Below, piece by piece: positions 11,557-19,533 of a DNA stretch of 22,500 bases. The notes under the pieces were generated by a model. That model saw nothing but the letters and a program-made list of their open reading frames with translations, ran no database searches and was not told where the DNA came from. This DNA is from a virus: IMG/VR virus record IMGVR_UViG_3300022707_001782, positions 1 through 22,500 of that record. The stretch is one strand, 5' to 3'. The first letter of the stretch is position 1. Each line of letters opens with the position of its first letter. Position numbers and translations under genes: made by a program.

Positions 11557-11745
11557 ATGGGCATTACTTACAACGAAACGGGGATCATCTATAACGATCC
11601 AAAGTTCTGTTACAACGGAATCGCTTGTGCGTTAGAAGCAAAGCAATGTCCACCGTTCTTTGTGATGATAAGGGACACAGTTCCCGCCGAGGTGAGAGTG
11701 ATAAGGGACACAGTGCCAGCCGTCCCTGTGGTGCTACAATGCTGA
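11557..11745 (+). CDS. Small repetitive protein before the packaging genes
   Basis: 62 residues. The first part has a tyrosine rhythm (GITYNETGIIYNDPKFCYNG), and the second a repeated unit IRDTVPAEVRV / IRDTVPAVPVV that comes from a 16-bp direct repeat in the DNA. The start is set by TAAGAT. Its end lies inside the promoter region of the next gene. No family recognised; position suggests a minor structural part. Confidence 0.5.
   Translation: MGITYNETGIIYNDPKFCYNGIACALEAKQCPPFFVMIRDTVPAEVRVIRDTVPAVPVVLQC
11666..11714 (+). repeat. 16-bp direct repeat, 33-bp period
   Basis: TGATAAGGGACACAGT occurs at 11666-11681 and 11699-11714. The second copy contains AGGGAC (11704-11709), which can pair with GTCCCT (11722-11727) just before the TACAAT box at 11735. 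It encodes the IRDTVPA repeat, so it may be a protein repeat, an operator pair, or both. Confidence 0.6.
11735..11740 (+). promoter_or_regulatory. -10 box TACAAT, leaderless start
   Basis: TGC precedes TACAAT (extended -10), which ends 6 nt before the ATG at 11747. It overlaps the end of the preceding coding sequence. Confidence 0.65.
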
Positions 11746-11746
11746 C

Positions 11747-12121
11747 ATGCCACACTTTGAAGTATTTGAGGGCGAGGCGTTCAACATTCCTTTTGAATTG
11801 CAGTACGACAGGTTTTGGTCAGAGGTCTCGAAGAGAGGGCAACCAGTGAAACAGAGCGAGGTGACGACCACGTTTTTCTTCGTGAAGGAGAAGGACAGCG
11901 ATGCCAACGCGTTCATGACACTCACGGATGCGACTACTGCTGAGATCGAGTGGACTACTCCGAATGAAGGAAAGCTCACCGTAAAGCTCGATACCTCCAC
12001 TGAGGGGAAAGTTGGAAAGAAACGACCCTACGAATTGAGAATCAAACTCGTCGATGGAACATTCACCACTGTGGACTCAGGAACGCTCGACATTCTGGAG
12101 TCCACCGTAGATACCCCGTAG
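11747..12121 (+). CDS. Ig-like beta-sandwich protein, probably structural
   Basis: 124 residues in regular strands: FEVFEGEAFNIPFEL, EVTTTFFFVKEKDSD, AFMTLTDATTAEIEW, GKLTVKLDT, RPYELRIKLVDGTF and VDSGTLDIL. The order resembles the N-terminal beta domain of phage baseplate or decoration proteins. It lies just before the terminase and has its own promoter. The fold is inferred from strand pattern; the role is inferred from position. Confidence 0.6.
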   Translation: MPHFEVFEGEAFNIPFELQYDRFWSEVSKRGQPVKQSEVTTTFFFVKEKDSDANAFMTLTDATTAEIEWTTPNEGKLTVKLDTSTEGKVGKKRPYELRIKLVDGTFTTVDSGTLDILESTVDTP

Positions 12122-12126
12122 CGTTG

Positions 12127-12132
12127 CATAGT
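12127..12132 (+). promoter_or_regulatory. -10-like CATAGT before the terminase
   Basis: CATAGT ends 6 nt before a GTG at 12139 and 10 nt before a second GTG at 12143, which is in frame with the terminase. It differs from the TANNNT pattern at position 1. Confidence 0.4.
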
Positions 12133-12138
12133 CGTCCT

Positions 12139-12186
12139 GTGAGTGATCTTCGTGGTAGATTGTACCCACCTTCGTTTTATGGATGA
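12139..12186 (+). CDS. Possible 15-aa leader peptide overlapping the terminase start
   Basis: The GTG at the leaderless distance from CATAGT opens a frame MSDLRGRLYPPSFYG and a TGA at 12184-12186. The terminase ATG (12179) lies inside its last codons, so translation of the peptide could deliver ribosomes to the terminase start. It may instead be incidental, with the terminase beginning at GTG 12143. Confidence 0.3.
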   Translation: MSDLRGRLYPPSFYG

Positions 12187-13612
12187 TCTTCGCTCTCTCA
12201 GGCAAGAAAACAAAAAAGAATTTCTCGATGAAATTCTCAAACAATTCATAGCCTTCTCAAAGGAAGATTTCGGGATTGATCTCTACGAATCACAGATAGA
12301 AACAGCTATCGTGATGTTTGAGAGTGTGTTCTTCTCGCACAAAGATGTGTACATGAAGATGGCGAGGCAGGGAGGAAAGACAGAAGTGCTCACGCTGATC
12401 GTTCGTTTTCTCATCATCAATTACAGAGAGATCATGGACGATCCACTGATGGTGGCGTTTGCGTCCCCGCAGGGAGAACAGGCGAAGACCGACATCGACA
12501 GGATCAAAAAGACCTGGGACATTCTCAAAAACAAGTGGCGAATGGATGACAGGGAGTTCAATAAAAATACGATCCGCGCTTACGTCGGAGACATTCTGAT
12601 GGCTGAGGTTTACCGCTTCTCTCTCGCTCCGACTACGAGGAATGAGTCGAAGACGATAAATCTGCTCATTGTGGAAGAAGCGCACAATGTCGATGACATC
12701 AAAAGAGAGGATGAACTCGATCCGATGCTTGTCTCCACGGGAGGCCCGTCGTTCTTCCTGGGTGTTGGCTGCACACGGCTTTGTGATTTCAAGCGAGGCT
12801 GTGATGGAGAGAAGTCTGAGAGTGTTGCCCTCCTGTACGATTGTGACAGGCTTATCGCTGATAGATTCGCAATGTACAAGCGGACTGGCGATACGAAACA
12901 TCTCTCTTACGCCGAAAAAATCAAATCAGAGATCGCCAAAAAGGGGAGAGAGAATCCACAAGTAAAGCGCAACTACTTTCTGGAAGATACGGTCGAGGAA
13001 GGTGGCTTTATATCGCGTGATCGTTTGCTTTCCTGCCATCAGGAAGGCGATGCGAAGGTGGATCAAAGTGCACTCTACGTTGGGATCGACTTCGGACGTA
13101 GAGTGGACTTCTCATGGGTGTGCGTCACGAATGTGGATAAGGACGTGGTGAACTGGTTTAAGTATCCACACATCGAAACAGAGGATCAGTTGAAAATGAT
13201 TTGGGAGGACTTGAAGCAGTACAAGGGCAGGATCATGGCGATCCGTGGTGACTCTACGGGGGCAGGGGACATGCCGATGGAGTGGCTGATGCGTCACACC
13301 GATCTCCCAATGGGGGAACAGAGCCATTATATCTTCGGCCCGCAGTCAAAACATGATCTATATACACACTTCGAGAACTGCTTATTTAAGGAAAAAGGAA
13401 CCGATGAACGTTTCTCATATCCCGCCAATCATCCGCTTGCATCGCAATTTGAGGAGGAAATGATAAACCTGCACAGGGAGTACAGAGGCGACCGCGCTTT
13501 CCTCGCAGTAAACCATCCTCCAGGCGGCGGAACTCATGATGACAGCGCGGATGCAACGTCACTCTCCCTGATCGCGAGCGCTTCGGGAAAAATCGGTGAT
13601 ATAATCTTCTAG
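12179..13612 (+). CDS. terL: Terminase large subunit
   Basis: 477 residues from ATG 12179. The motor ATPase has Walker A MARQGGKTEVL (61-71), adenine-side SQIETA, and Walker B LLIVEEAH (162-169, catalytic Glu). The C-terminal RNase H-like nuclease has GIDFGRRVDFSWV (D304), AIRGDSTG (D358) and HDDSADATSLSL (D454/D455). The enzyme pumps DNA into the prohead through the portal and cuts the concatemer. It is directly before the portal gene. No small terminase subunit is recognised next to it. The start is uncertain: GTG 12143 is in frame and would add MIFVVDCTHLRF. Confidence 0.93.
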   Translation: MDDLRSLRQENKKEFLDEILKQFIAFSKEDFGIDLYESQIETAIVMFESVFFSHKDVYMKMARQGGKTEVLTLIVRFLIINYREIMDDPLMVAFASPQGEQAKTDIDRIKKTWDILKNKWRMDDREFNKNTIRAYVGDILMAEVYRFSLAPTTRNESKTINLLIVEEAHNVDDIKREDELDPMLVSTGGPSFFLGVGCTRLCDFKRGCDGEKSESVALLYDCDRLIADRFAMYKRTGDTKHLSYAEKIKSEIAKKGRENPQVKRNYFLEDTVEEGGFISRDRLLSCHQEGDAKVDQSALYVGIDFGRRVDFSWVCVTNVDKDVVNWFKYPHIETEDQLKMIWEDLKQYKGRIMAIRGDSTGAGDMPMEWLMRHTDLPMGEQSHYIFGPQSKHDLYTHFENCLFKEKGTDERFSYPANHPLASQFEEEMINLHREYRGDRAFLAVNHPPGGGTHDDSADATSLSLIASASGKIGDIIF

Positions 13613-13676
13613 GAATCGAATATCAGATTCACATGCGTGTCGTGCAACTCAAAGCGACCGAAGGATGGGAGTGATG

Positions 13677-13682
13677 TAGACT
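13677..13682 (+). promoter_or_regulatory. -10 box TAGACT, leaderless start
   Basis: TAGACT ends 6 nt before the portal ATG at 13689. The 76-nt gap after the terminase otherwise holds only a weak GAATC/GATTC inverted repeat (13613-13630) and a 13-codon ORF at 13634. Confidence 0.55.
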
Positions 13683-13688
13683 GAGGCT

Positions 13689-15419
13689 ATGCCGTCAATT
13701 CTGGATAGACTTCGGAGCGCGACCAGCGCATTCATCGGAATAGAGCAGAGACAACCAGCTCCTCCGCCTCCGTTTATCTCCATGACAGCAGGATTGGGGA
13801 TGCCTCACACATTCAGGCCACTCAGTAGCCTTAGCACGTACAGTGACAATCCCTGGCTTTATGCAGCTATCAGCGCGATCGCACAGGAAGCGAGCCGCGT
13901 GAATATGATGTTGCGTCAGAAGCTCCCTGATGGTGATTTTCTGAAAATCGAGAAACACCAAGCGCTTGATGTACTCGCTAAACCTCTTCCGATGAAAGAG
14001 GCCGAAGGACGGACGCACATGACGGGGCGTGAACTCATGTATCTCGTATATCTGAATCTCCAGCTAAACGGTGAGAGCTTTTGGCTTGCGAATGGAATGA
14101 ATGCAGGTGGAAATCCGACCCGTCTTCACACACTGATGCCTGGATTGATGACCGAAACTCTCGGTTCGGATAACTTCATATCGCACTACTTCTACAGGCC
14201 AATGGGTAATGATATTCGATTCGAAGCGAAGGAGATTGTGCAGATGAAAATGAGTAATCCAAAAAATTACTTCCGAGGCCAATCTCCTATGGAATCTGCG
14301 CGTTTCGCTGTCCAGCAACAGATTCAAGCCGATCTTCTTAATCTCGGTCGATTGCAAAACAATGCTATTCCTGCGGGTCTCTTAAAAACAGATCAGCAGG
14401 TTCCCGATGAGACCCGTAAAAGGCTTGTGGAGCAGTGGAAGAATATGTTTGGAGGTAACAGATCGCATCATGGTCATAGCTTTGGATTTGGTAGAGGAGG
14501 AAACCTCGCAGAAGGATCGGGAGCGGGAAAGGTTGGCTTCCTTCCTCAAGGTGTAGATTTCAAAATCATTCAGCAGAACAATCAGGAAATGCAATTTACG
14601 GAAATGAAGAAAATGTCACGCGAAGAAGTGCTTGCGAACTTCCGTGTGCCTATGGAGGTTCTCGGTATGACCGACAACCAGACGCGTGCGAACGCAGAAG
14701 CATCCAACTTCGTATTCCAGCGTTACACGGTATTACCGATATTGGAGCTTGTAGCTGACTCCCTCACGTCCGACTATCTTCCCATGTTCGATCAGACGGA
14801 AGATTTGGAGTTCTTCTTCGATGATCCAGTTCCAGAAAATGCAGAGGAAAAGCGTGAGACTTCGAAAGTTCTGTTTGGCATCGGATCGGTCACTCCGAAC
14901 GAAATACGACAGAAGTTCGGCCTAGATAAGCTCGATGACGATAGCGCCGATAACACGTTCCTCCAGTTCAATCAGGTTCCTATCGCCAGTGCAGGAGAAG
15001 AAATGTCAGGACATTTGGATGAGGAGGAGGAAGAGGACGAGGATCGCAAAGGTAAGGCAGAAGCTCGTTTCGAGAGAATCAGGGATATTACGCTCAAGTC
15101 GTTATTGAAATCTTTTGGTCATGGCGTTCGCCTGGTTTCGGAATTGAATGCTGATGATGTTCTTCTCGAAGCAGAGAAGAAGAACTTGGAAGCTCGTGCA
15201 ATGACCGTGGCACTAGGAATCGCTGAGGGTTCCCCTATCTCTATCGTTAGTGCAGAACTCATGACCGCAATGAACGATGGAACTAACAGAGCGTGTAGAA
15301 TGATCGGTGCAAGTCCTTCGAGCGAAGAGAAGAAGCGCATCGCAAAGCAATCCATCAGGATACTTGCGTCACTAGAAGGACGATATGCTCAGGCTCTCAA
15401 AAAGTTCTTATCCACCTAA
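13689..15419 (+). CDS. Portal protein (HK97 type)
   Basis: 576 residues. The portal is the dodecameric ring at one capsid vertex through which DNA enters and leaves. Family features are YSDNPWLYAAISAIAQEASR (57-76), GRELMYLVYLNLQLNGESF with WLANG, RPMGNDIRFEAKEIVQMKMS, FRGQSPMESARFAVQQQI, and MSREEVLANFRVPMEVLGM. The last 150 residues add an acidic stretch (HLDEEEEEDEDRKGK) and a helical domain not needed for the usual roughly 400-residue core, so this is a long portal. It is leaderless behind TAGACT and followed by the protease gene. Confidence 0.92.
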   Translation: MPSILDRLRSATSAFIGIEQRQPAPPPPFISMTAGLGMPHTFRPLSSLSTYSDNPWLYAAISAIAQEASRVNMMLRQKLPDGDFLKIEKHQALDVLAKPLPMKEAEGRTHMTGRELMYLVYLNLQLNGESFWLANGMNAGGNPTRLHTLMPGLMTETLGSDNFISHYFYRPMGNDIRFEAKEIVQMKMSNPKNYFRGQSPMESARFAVQQQIQADLLNLGRLQNNAIPAGLLKTDQQVPDETRKRLVEQWKNMFGGNRSHHGHSFGFGRGGNLAEGSGAGKVGFLPQGVDFKIIQQNNQEMQFTEMKKMSREEVLANFRVPMEVLGMTDNQTRANAEASNFVFQRYTVLPILELVADSLTSDYLPMFDQTEDLEFFFDDPVPENAEEKRETSKVLFGIGSVTPNEIRQKFGLDKLDDDSADNTFLQFNQVPIASAGEEMSGHLDEEEEEDEDRKGKAEARFERIRDITLKSLLKSFGHGVRLVSELNADDVLLEAEKKNLEARAMTVALGIAEGSPISIVSAELMTAMNDGTNRACRMIGASPSSEEKKRIAKQSIRILASLEGRYAQALKKFLST

Positions 15420-15430
15420 TCCCTTCTCTC

Positions 15431-16789
15431 ATGAAAATTTCCTACCGCGCTCCCGATACCAAACAGCTACGTGCTGTGGATCGTGATACCCGTACTATCG
15501 ACGTGGTTGCGAGTACGGGTTCTCTCGATTCTCACGGAACTCGTATCGACCAGAAAGGGTGGATTTTGACACAGTTTAAGAAGAACCCCGTCATCACCTG
15601 GGCGCACGACGATCGTGGCTTTACTCAGAGCGCAGGGCTACCCATTGCTAGAGCGAAGAACATCAAAGTGAAGGACGATCAGCTTGTGATGAAGATTGAG
15701 TTCCCCGAGGAGGGCGTGAGTCGCTTCTCAGATACCGTCTTCGGTCTGATGGCAGACGGATTCCTCAATGCACTGTCCGTAGGATTCGATCCAGTGGAAA
15801 CGGAGATCGTAGAGGAGAAGGGCAAAGACGTTCGCGTCTTCACGAAATCTAAACTCCTCGAGGTTGCTGTGGTCACGATTCCGAGCAATGACGAAACGCT
15901 CGTAGTACGAGCGAAGGAACTCGGACAAGACCCTGATGAGATCATCCGTCGAACCGTGACACTGGAAGCGATCATCGAGGAAGAGAGGGAAGAGAAGTCA
16001 GTACACGGTGATGATGAGGACAGAGCGGAGCACGGCGTTGTACCGACGAATGTGTCGACATCACTTGCGCCCGAAGAGGAGGAGTGGAGCAAGCCGACAC
16101 TCTCAGACTTCACCGATAAGCCATTCGGTGATCTCACCGATGCAGAGAAGCGGAAGATCGCAGGACACTTCGCATGGTGTCTGACCGTACCGCCAAACAG
16201 CTTCGGAGAGTGCAAGCTACCGCACCACCGCGCCTCAGATGGAAAGGTGGTATTCCGAGGTCTCGCGGCTGCCACAGGGCGATTGAATCAGACGGACGTA
16301 GGTGATGACATGGACGCGGTGAAGCGTCACCTCCGTGCGCACTACCGTGCGTTTGAGAAAGACATTCCAGAGGTACTGCGCTCCTATGGAGCAGAGGATA
16401 AGTGCGAGGAATACTACGACACGAAGCAACCAACCAACCGCGCATCCACAAAGGTGCTCAAGAAATTCTTTGAGAAGCGCGGGGTGGAACAACCAGAAAA
16501 CGAACTTGAAGCATGGAGACTCATGTTCGAGATGATCGAGGAGAAGAAAACTACGCCATCAACTCAAGCGCCTGCGGAAGCCCCGCAGGAAAAGGCAGTG
16601 AAGCCCACTGTCTTACGAGTCTCCCCTTCCCAACTGAAAACCGCCAAAGCGGACATTTTGCAGCAATGCAAAGATGCCGCTCTCGCTGCATCACGGAAGG
16701 GCATGCCCGCAAAGGATATTGAGGCGATGGTTCGCGCTCTCAATGACACACTCATTGAAGAGCATATTCGCAATTTACCCAAAACTTAG
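15431..16789 (+). CDS. Prohead protease with long C-terminal extension
   Basis: 452 residues; the HK97-type protease takes about 1-165. Likely catalytic residues are H59 in WAHDD, S116 in NALSVGFDP, and E144 in LLEVAVVTIPSNDE. It cleaves the scaffold part of the capsid protein. Residues 165-220 are acidic linker. Residues 225-330 form a second conserved-looking unit (SDFTDKPFGDLTDAEKRKIA, GECKLPHH, FRGLAAATGRLNQ, MDAVKRHLRAHYRAF), a type I recall beside phage capsid proteases. Residues 385-452 are a helical tail. The extension may serve as scaffold. The start is preceded by TCCCTTCTCTC, with no Shine-Dalgarno sequence. Confidence 0.88.
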   Translation: MKISYRAPDTKQLRAVDRDTRTIDVVASTGSLDSHGTRIDQKGWILTQFKKNPVITWAHDDRGFTQSAGLPIARAKNIKVKDDQLVMKIEFPEEGVSRFSDTVFGLMADGFLNALSVGFDPVETEIVEEKGKDVRVFTKSKLLEVAVVTIPSNDETLVVRAKELGQDPDEIIRRTVTLEAIIEEEREEKSVHGDDEDRAEHGVVPTNVSTSLAPEEEEWSKPTLSDFTDKPFGDLTDAEKRKIAGHFAWCLTVPPNSFGECKLPHHRASDGKVVFRGLAAATGRLNQTDVGDDMDAVKRHLRAHYRAFEKDIPEVLRSYGAEDKCEEYYDTKQPTNRASTKVLKKFFEKRGVEQPENELEAWRLMFEMIEEKKTTPSTQAPAEAPQEKAVKPTVLRVSPSQLKTAKADILQQCKDAALAASRKGMPAKDIEAMVRALNDTLIEEHIRNLPKT

Positions 16790-16791
16790 TT

Positions 16792-18153
16792 ATGGACGAT
16801 AAGAAATCAGCGCTGACCGACGAACAATTAAAGACGCTGAACGAGCGCGTGTTCGCCGCAAAGCCAGAAGATCGTCAAGCTGAGGTTATGAAGTATTTTG
16901 CAGAGCTTTCTGGCGCAGAAGTGAAGGAGAAAAAAGCTCCTGAACTGAACGTCACCTTTACTGATGAGCAACTTACTCGTGTTCTCGCTGGAGGCGTGGA
17001 TGCGAAGGAGGTTGCAAAAGACGTTACTGAATCTCTTAAAGAAATTCGCGGTGTGGATCACGTTAGAGCTAAAGAAGCCGTGACCAAAGAGATCACTGAC
17101 AAACTCAGTAAGGTGGAACAGAGGCGCATAGAGAACAAACTCGTAGCTAATTCCTTCCGTGCCCTTTATCAGATGAAGAAGGGTTACGGGAGCTTTCAAG
17201 CTGTCGAGGATGCCTACAACCGTGAAGCAGACTATCTCGGAAGAGAGACTGCCTTCACGTCTCAGAACAAAGAAGAGCGTGCAATGTCAGTTGGCACTGA
17301 CACGGCAGGTGGATTCTTTTCTCCTGAGATTTTCTCGACGATGCTCTTTGAGCGACTTGAGAAATACGGCATGGCACGAATGCACGCGAACATGATTCCG
17401 ATGGAGTCTGAGATTCTCAGATTTCCTCGTTTGACTTCGGACGTGACTGCGGCGGTAACTGCGGAAGCAGCTACAATCGCAGCAAGCGATATTGTGTCGG
17501 CACAGCTCACACTCCAGCCTCAAAAACTGGCAGTGATGGCTGGCCCTTTCTCGGACGAGCTTCTCTTGCACGCTGATCCTGGGATTGTGGAGATTCTTAA
17601 TGACTCCTCAGCCCGTGCTCTTGCAAAACTCGAAGACAATAACGTCTTCATCGGAGACGCAGCTTCCTTCACAGGACTGCTCGAAAATGCGACAACGAAT
17701 ACGGTGAACATTACAGGTGCTCTCAGTACGATCACCTTCGACGACATCATCAATCTTCAAGATGCTCTCGAGGAAAGATTTAGAACTGCGGGTGTTGGAT
17801 TCTGGTGGAACAAGACTGTTACCCGTGAACTGCGCAAGCAGAAGGGTGCAGATCAGTTCTTTTGGGGAGACATGGCAAGCTCGAGAGAGCGAACCATTCT
17901 CGGTGATCCGTACTTCCACATTGTCGACATGGACGCTTCCCCTTCTGGCGTAGACACAGATTTCGGAGTCTATATGGACTTGGATTTGGTGTGGGTCGGA
18001 ACCCGTGGAGGTCTTCGAATCGACATGCTCACAGAAGGTACTGTGAGTGGTGTAAACCTCGGTGAGACTGCAAGCATGGCTCTTCGCGTTCTTGAGTATT
18101 GGGATAACGAAGTCATCGACAATGACGGAGTTGCCCTTATCAGAACAAGTTAG
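16792..18153 (+). CDS. Major capsid protein (HK97 fold)
   Basis: 453 residues. Residues 1-164 are charged and helical, the delta (scaffold) domain. The mature part probably begins near 165 (MSVGTDTAGGFFSPEIFSTM), giving about 289 residues. Typical HK97-fold elements follow: MESEILRFPRLTSDVTAAVT, VSAQLTLQPQKLAVMAGPFS, a helix with ALAKLEDNNVFIGDA, and WWNKTVTRELRKQKGADQFF. Cleavage by the protease just upstream is expected around residues 160-165. It should be the most abundant phage protein, yet the start has no Shine-Dalgarno sequence, only TTACCCAAAACTTAGTT. Confidence 0.93.
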   Translation: MDDKKSALTDEQLKTLNERVFAAKPEDRQAEVMKYFAELSGAEVKEKKAPELNVTFTDEQLTRVLAGGVDAKEVAKDVTESLKEIRGVDHVRAKEAVTKEITDKLSKVEQRRIENKLVANSFRALYQMKKGYGSFQAVEDAYNREADYLGRETAFTSQNKEERAMSVGTDTAGGFFSPEIFSTMLFERLEKYGMARMHANMIPMESEILRFPRLTSDVTAAVTAEAATIAASDIVSAQLTLQPQKLAVMAGPFSDELLLHADPGIVEILNDSSARALAKLEDNNVFIGDAASFTGLLENATTNTVNITGALSTITFDDIINLQDALEERFRTAGVGFWWNKTVTRELRKQKGADQFFWGDMASSRERTILGDPYFHIVDMDASPSGVDTDFGVYMDLDLVWVGTRGGLRIDMLTEGTVSGVNLGETASMALRVLEYWDNEVIDNDGVALIRTS

Positions 18154-18164
18154 CCTTGACGGTT

Positions 18165-18193
18165 GGGCTGCCTCGCAGCCCTTCCGCGAGGGC
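18165..18193 (+). terminator. Hairpin after the capsid gene, with competing alternative
   Basis: GGGCTGC-CTC-GCAGCCC (18165-18181) is a perfect 7-bp hairpin 12 nt after the capsid stop. An overlapping alternative, GCCCT (18178-18182) / AGGGC (18189-18193), uses the same bases, so only one can form. A pyrimidine tract follows instead of a T run. It may attenuate transcription after the capsid gene so that less of the connector genes is made. Confidence 0.5.
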
Positions 18194-18224
18194 TTCCCCC
18201 TCACTACTTCCTCCCCCCCCTCCT

Positions 18225-18416
18225 ATGGTCAAAGTCACCGTAAACGAGCGGCAATATCTCCGAGAACTCGGTCGAAAGACTGTAGTAGGAGAAGAGCTTG
18301 ATCTCGACAAAGAGGTCGTGGATGCCCTAAACGAACAGATGCCAGGGTTATTCAAGGCCGCGAAAAAGACGGCTCAGGGTAGCGCTGGCGCTACTCGAAA
18401 GAAGGCTGCAAAATAG
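18225..18416 (+). CDS. Small basic protein after the capsid gene
   Basis: 63 residues from ATG 18225, beginning MVKVTVNERQYLRELGRK, with a mixed middle (ELDLDKEVVDALNEQMPGLF) and a lysine/alanine tail (AAKKTAQGSAGATRKKAAK). The leader is an extreme pyrimidine tract (18193-18224) including a run of eight C. A small unnamed protein at this place is common in HK97-like gene clusters. Function unknown. Confidence 0.6.
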   Translation: MVKVTVNERQYLRELGRKTVVGEELDLDKEVVDALNEQMPGLFKAAKKTAQGSAGATRKKAAK

Positions 18417-18437
18417 GATCACTTCCCCCACTCCGAT

Positions 18438-19199
18438 TTGCCTGAACACGTCCTCAAAGACTATGCGCTTACAACGGTCGATAATCTCGCGGACGCACTC
18501 GGAGTGCCGTCAGTCGCACGAGATCATCGGCTTATTCCCGTAATCGACGCAGCATCCGACTGGATTGAGGGACAGACGGATCGCAAGCTAAAGGCACGGA
18601 ACTACAAGGGGTTCGATCAAACAGTGGGGACTGGCTTATTCGAGCACAAGGTCACGGGCACAGGTGATACAGTGGCGACCGAAGATTTCATCTTCTTCGA
18701 TGGCGAAGATATAGAACTGGATGGACACGGCAGAGGGAGATTCTACCTGCCGCAATTCCCGATCCTCACCGTAGACCCCACTACAAGCACGATACGAGGG
18801 CGCATACGCCATCCGAACGCTCTTACCTTCGTGATGGAGAAGCTCACAGATCGCACTGCTTCGGGCGGTGAGACATTCGAGACGCTTGTAGAACTTGATG
18901 ACTACATTCTGGATCAGGAAAGAGGCATAGTGCTTCTCATCGGTGAAGGTGTGAGGCGAGGATTGCGCAACTACCGATTCACCTACACAGGCGGCTATTC
19001 CATTCAGGAGGATCAGCCCTACGGCCCCGATGATCTCGAGAGCTTGTGCATCCACATCGCATCGAAGCTCTATCAGGACAATATCGACGTGAAAGCCGAG
19101 CGGGTCGGATCGCTGAGCAAAAGTTTCTTGGAGCTTTCAGAGGACAAATACGTCAATTCAATCGTGATGCGGTACAGGAGACTGGAGCCTGTATCATAG
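18438..19199 (+). CDS. Head-tail connector (gp6-like adaptor)
   Basis: 253 residues from TTG 18438. The N-terminal helices (LTTVDNLADALGV, IPVIDAASDWIEGQTDRKL) and the C-terminal helices (PDDLESLCIHIASKLYQD, KSFLELSEDKYVNSIVMRYR) match the helical adaptor that docks below the portal. The middle (about 60-180) is a beta insertion with ATEDFIFFDGEDIELDGHG and YRFTYTGGYS. TTG is the first start after the previous stop in this frame; TTCCCCCACTCC precedes it. Its last codons contain the -10 box of the next gene. Confidence 0.75.
   Translation: MPEHVLKDYALTTVDNLADALGVPSVARDHRLIPVIDAASDWIEGQTDRKLKARNYKGFDQTVGTGLFEHKVTGTGDTVATEDFIFFDGEDIELDGHGRGRFYLPQFPILTVDPTTSTIRGRIRHPNALTFVMEKLTDRTASGGETFETLVELDDYILDQERGIVLLIGEGVRRGLRNYRFTYTGGYSIQEDQPYGPDDLESLCIHIASKLYQDNIDVKAERVGSLSKSFLELSEDKYVNSIVMRYRRLEPVS
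19192..19197 (+). promoter_or_regulatory. -10 box TATCAT, leaderless start
   Basis: CTG precedes TATCAT, which ends 6 nt before the ATG at 19204. It lies within the end of the connector gene, the only such box inside the head-tail joining genes. Confidence 0.6.
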
Positions 19200-19203
19200 G
19201 GCT

Positions 19204-19533
19204 ATGTCCATGCGATTCCCCTGCGGCATCACGAAGGAAGTAGAAGTCTTCCACCTCGATACAAGCACATCGCCTGAGCTTTATGCACTTGATCCTGATG
19301 AAGTAATCGTCGGAGGTTTCGTTGCGATGGATAGAACACAGCACGCCCTCGAGGGAGGTCAGCTCGAAGACCCACACGAGCTGTATGTGAGTTTCGATAC
19401 AGATATTCGTGAAGCAGATCAATTACTGATTGAAGGAAGAACTTTTAAGGTTCGTAAAGTGTACGCCGCACAATCGGGGAGATTACGTCACAAACGCTGT
19501 TCTATCAGTGCCGAACCTTCCGCAACACAATAA
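19204..19533 (+). CDS. Head-tail joining / head closure protein
   Basis: 109 residues, strand-rich: GITKEVEVFHLDTS, DEVIVGGFVAMDR, HELYVSFDTDIREADQLLIE and RTFKVRKVYA. A small beta barrel between the connector and the gp10-like gene fits the head closure (stopper) protein that seals the filled capsid. Assignment rests on gene order and the strand pattern. It ends in a TAATG overlap with the next gene. Confidence 0.6.
   Translation: MSMRFPCGITKEVEVFHLDTSTSPELYALDPDEVIVGGFVAMDRTQHALEGGQLEDPHELYVSFDTDIREADQLLIEGRTFKVRKVYAAQSGRLRHKRCSISAEPSATQ

Noticed and set aside
12290-12901. 203-aa open frame on the - strand within the terminase gene
   Set aside because: It is the shadow of a clear terminase ATPase frame.
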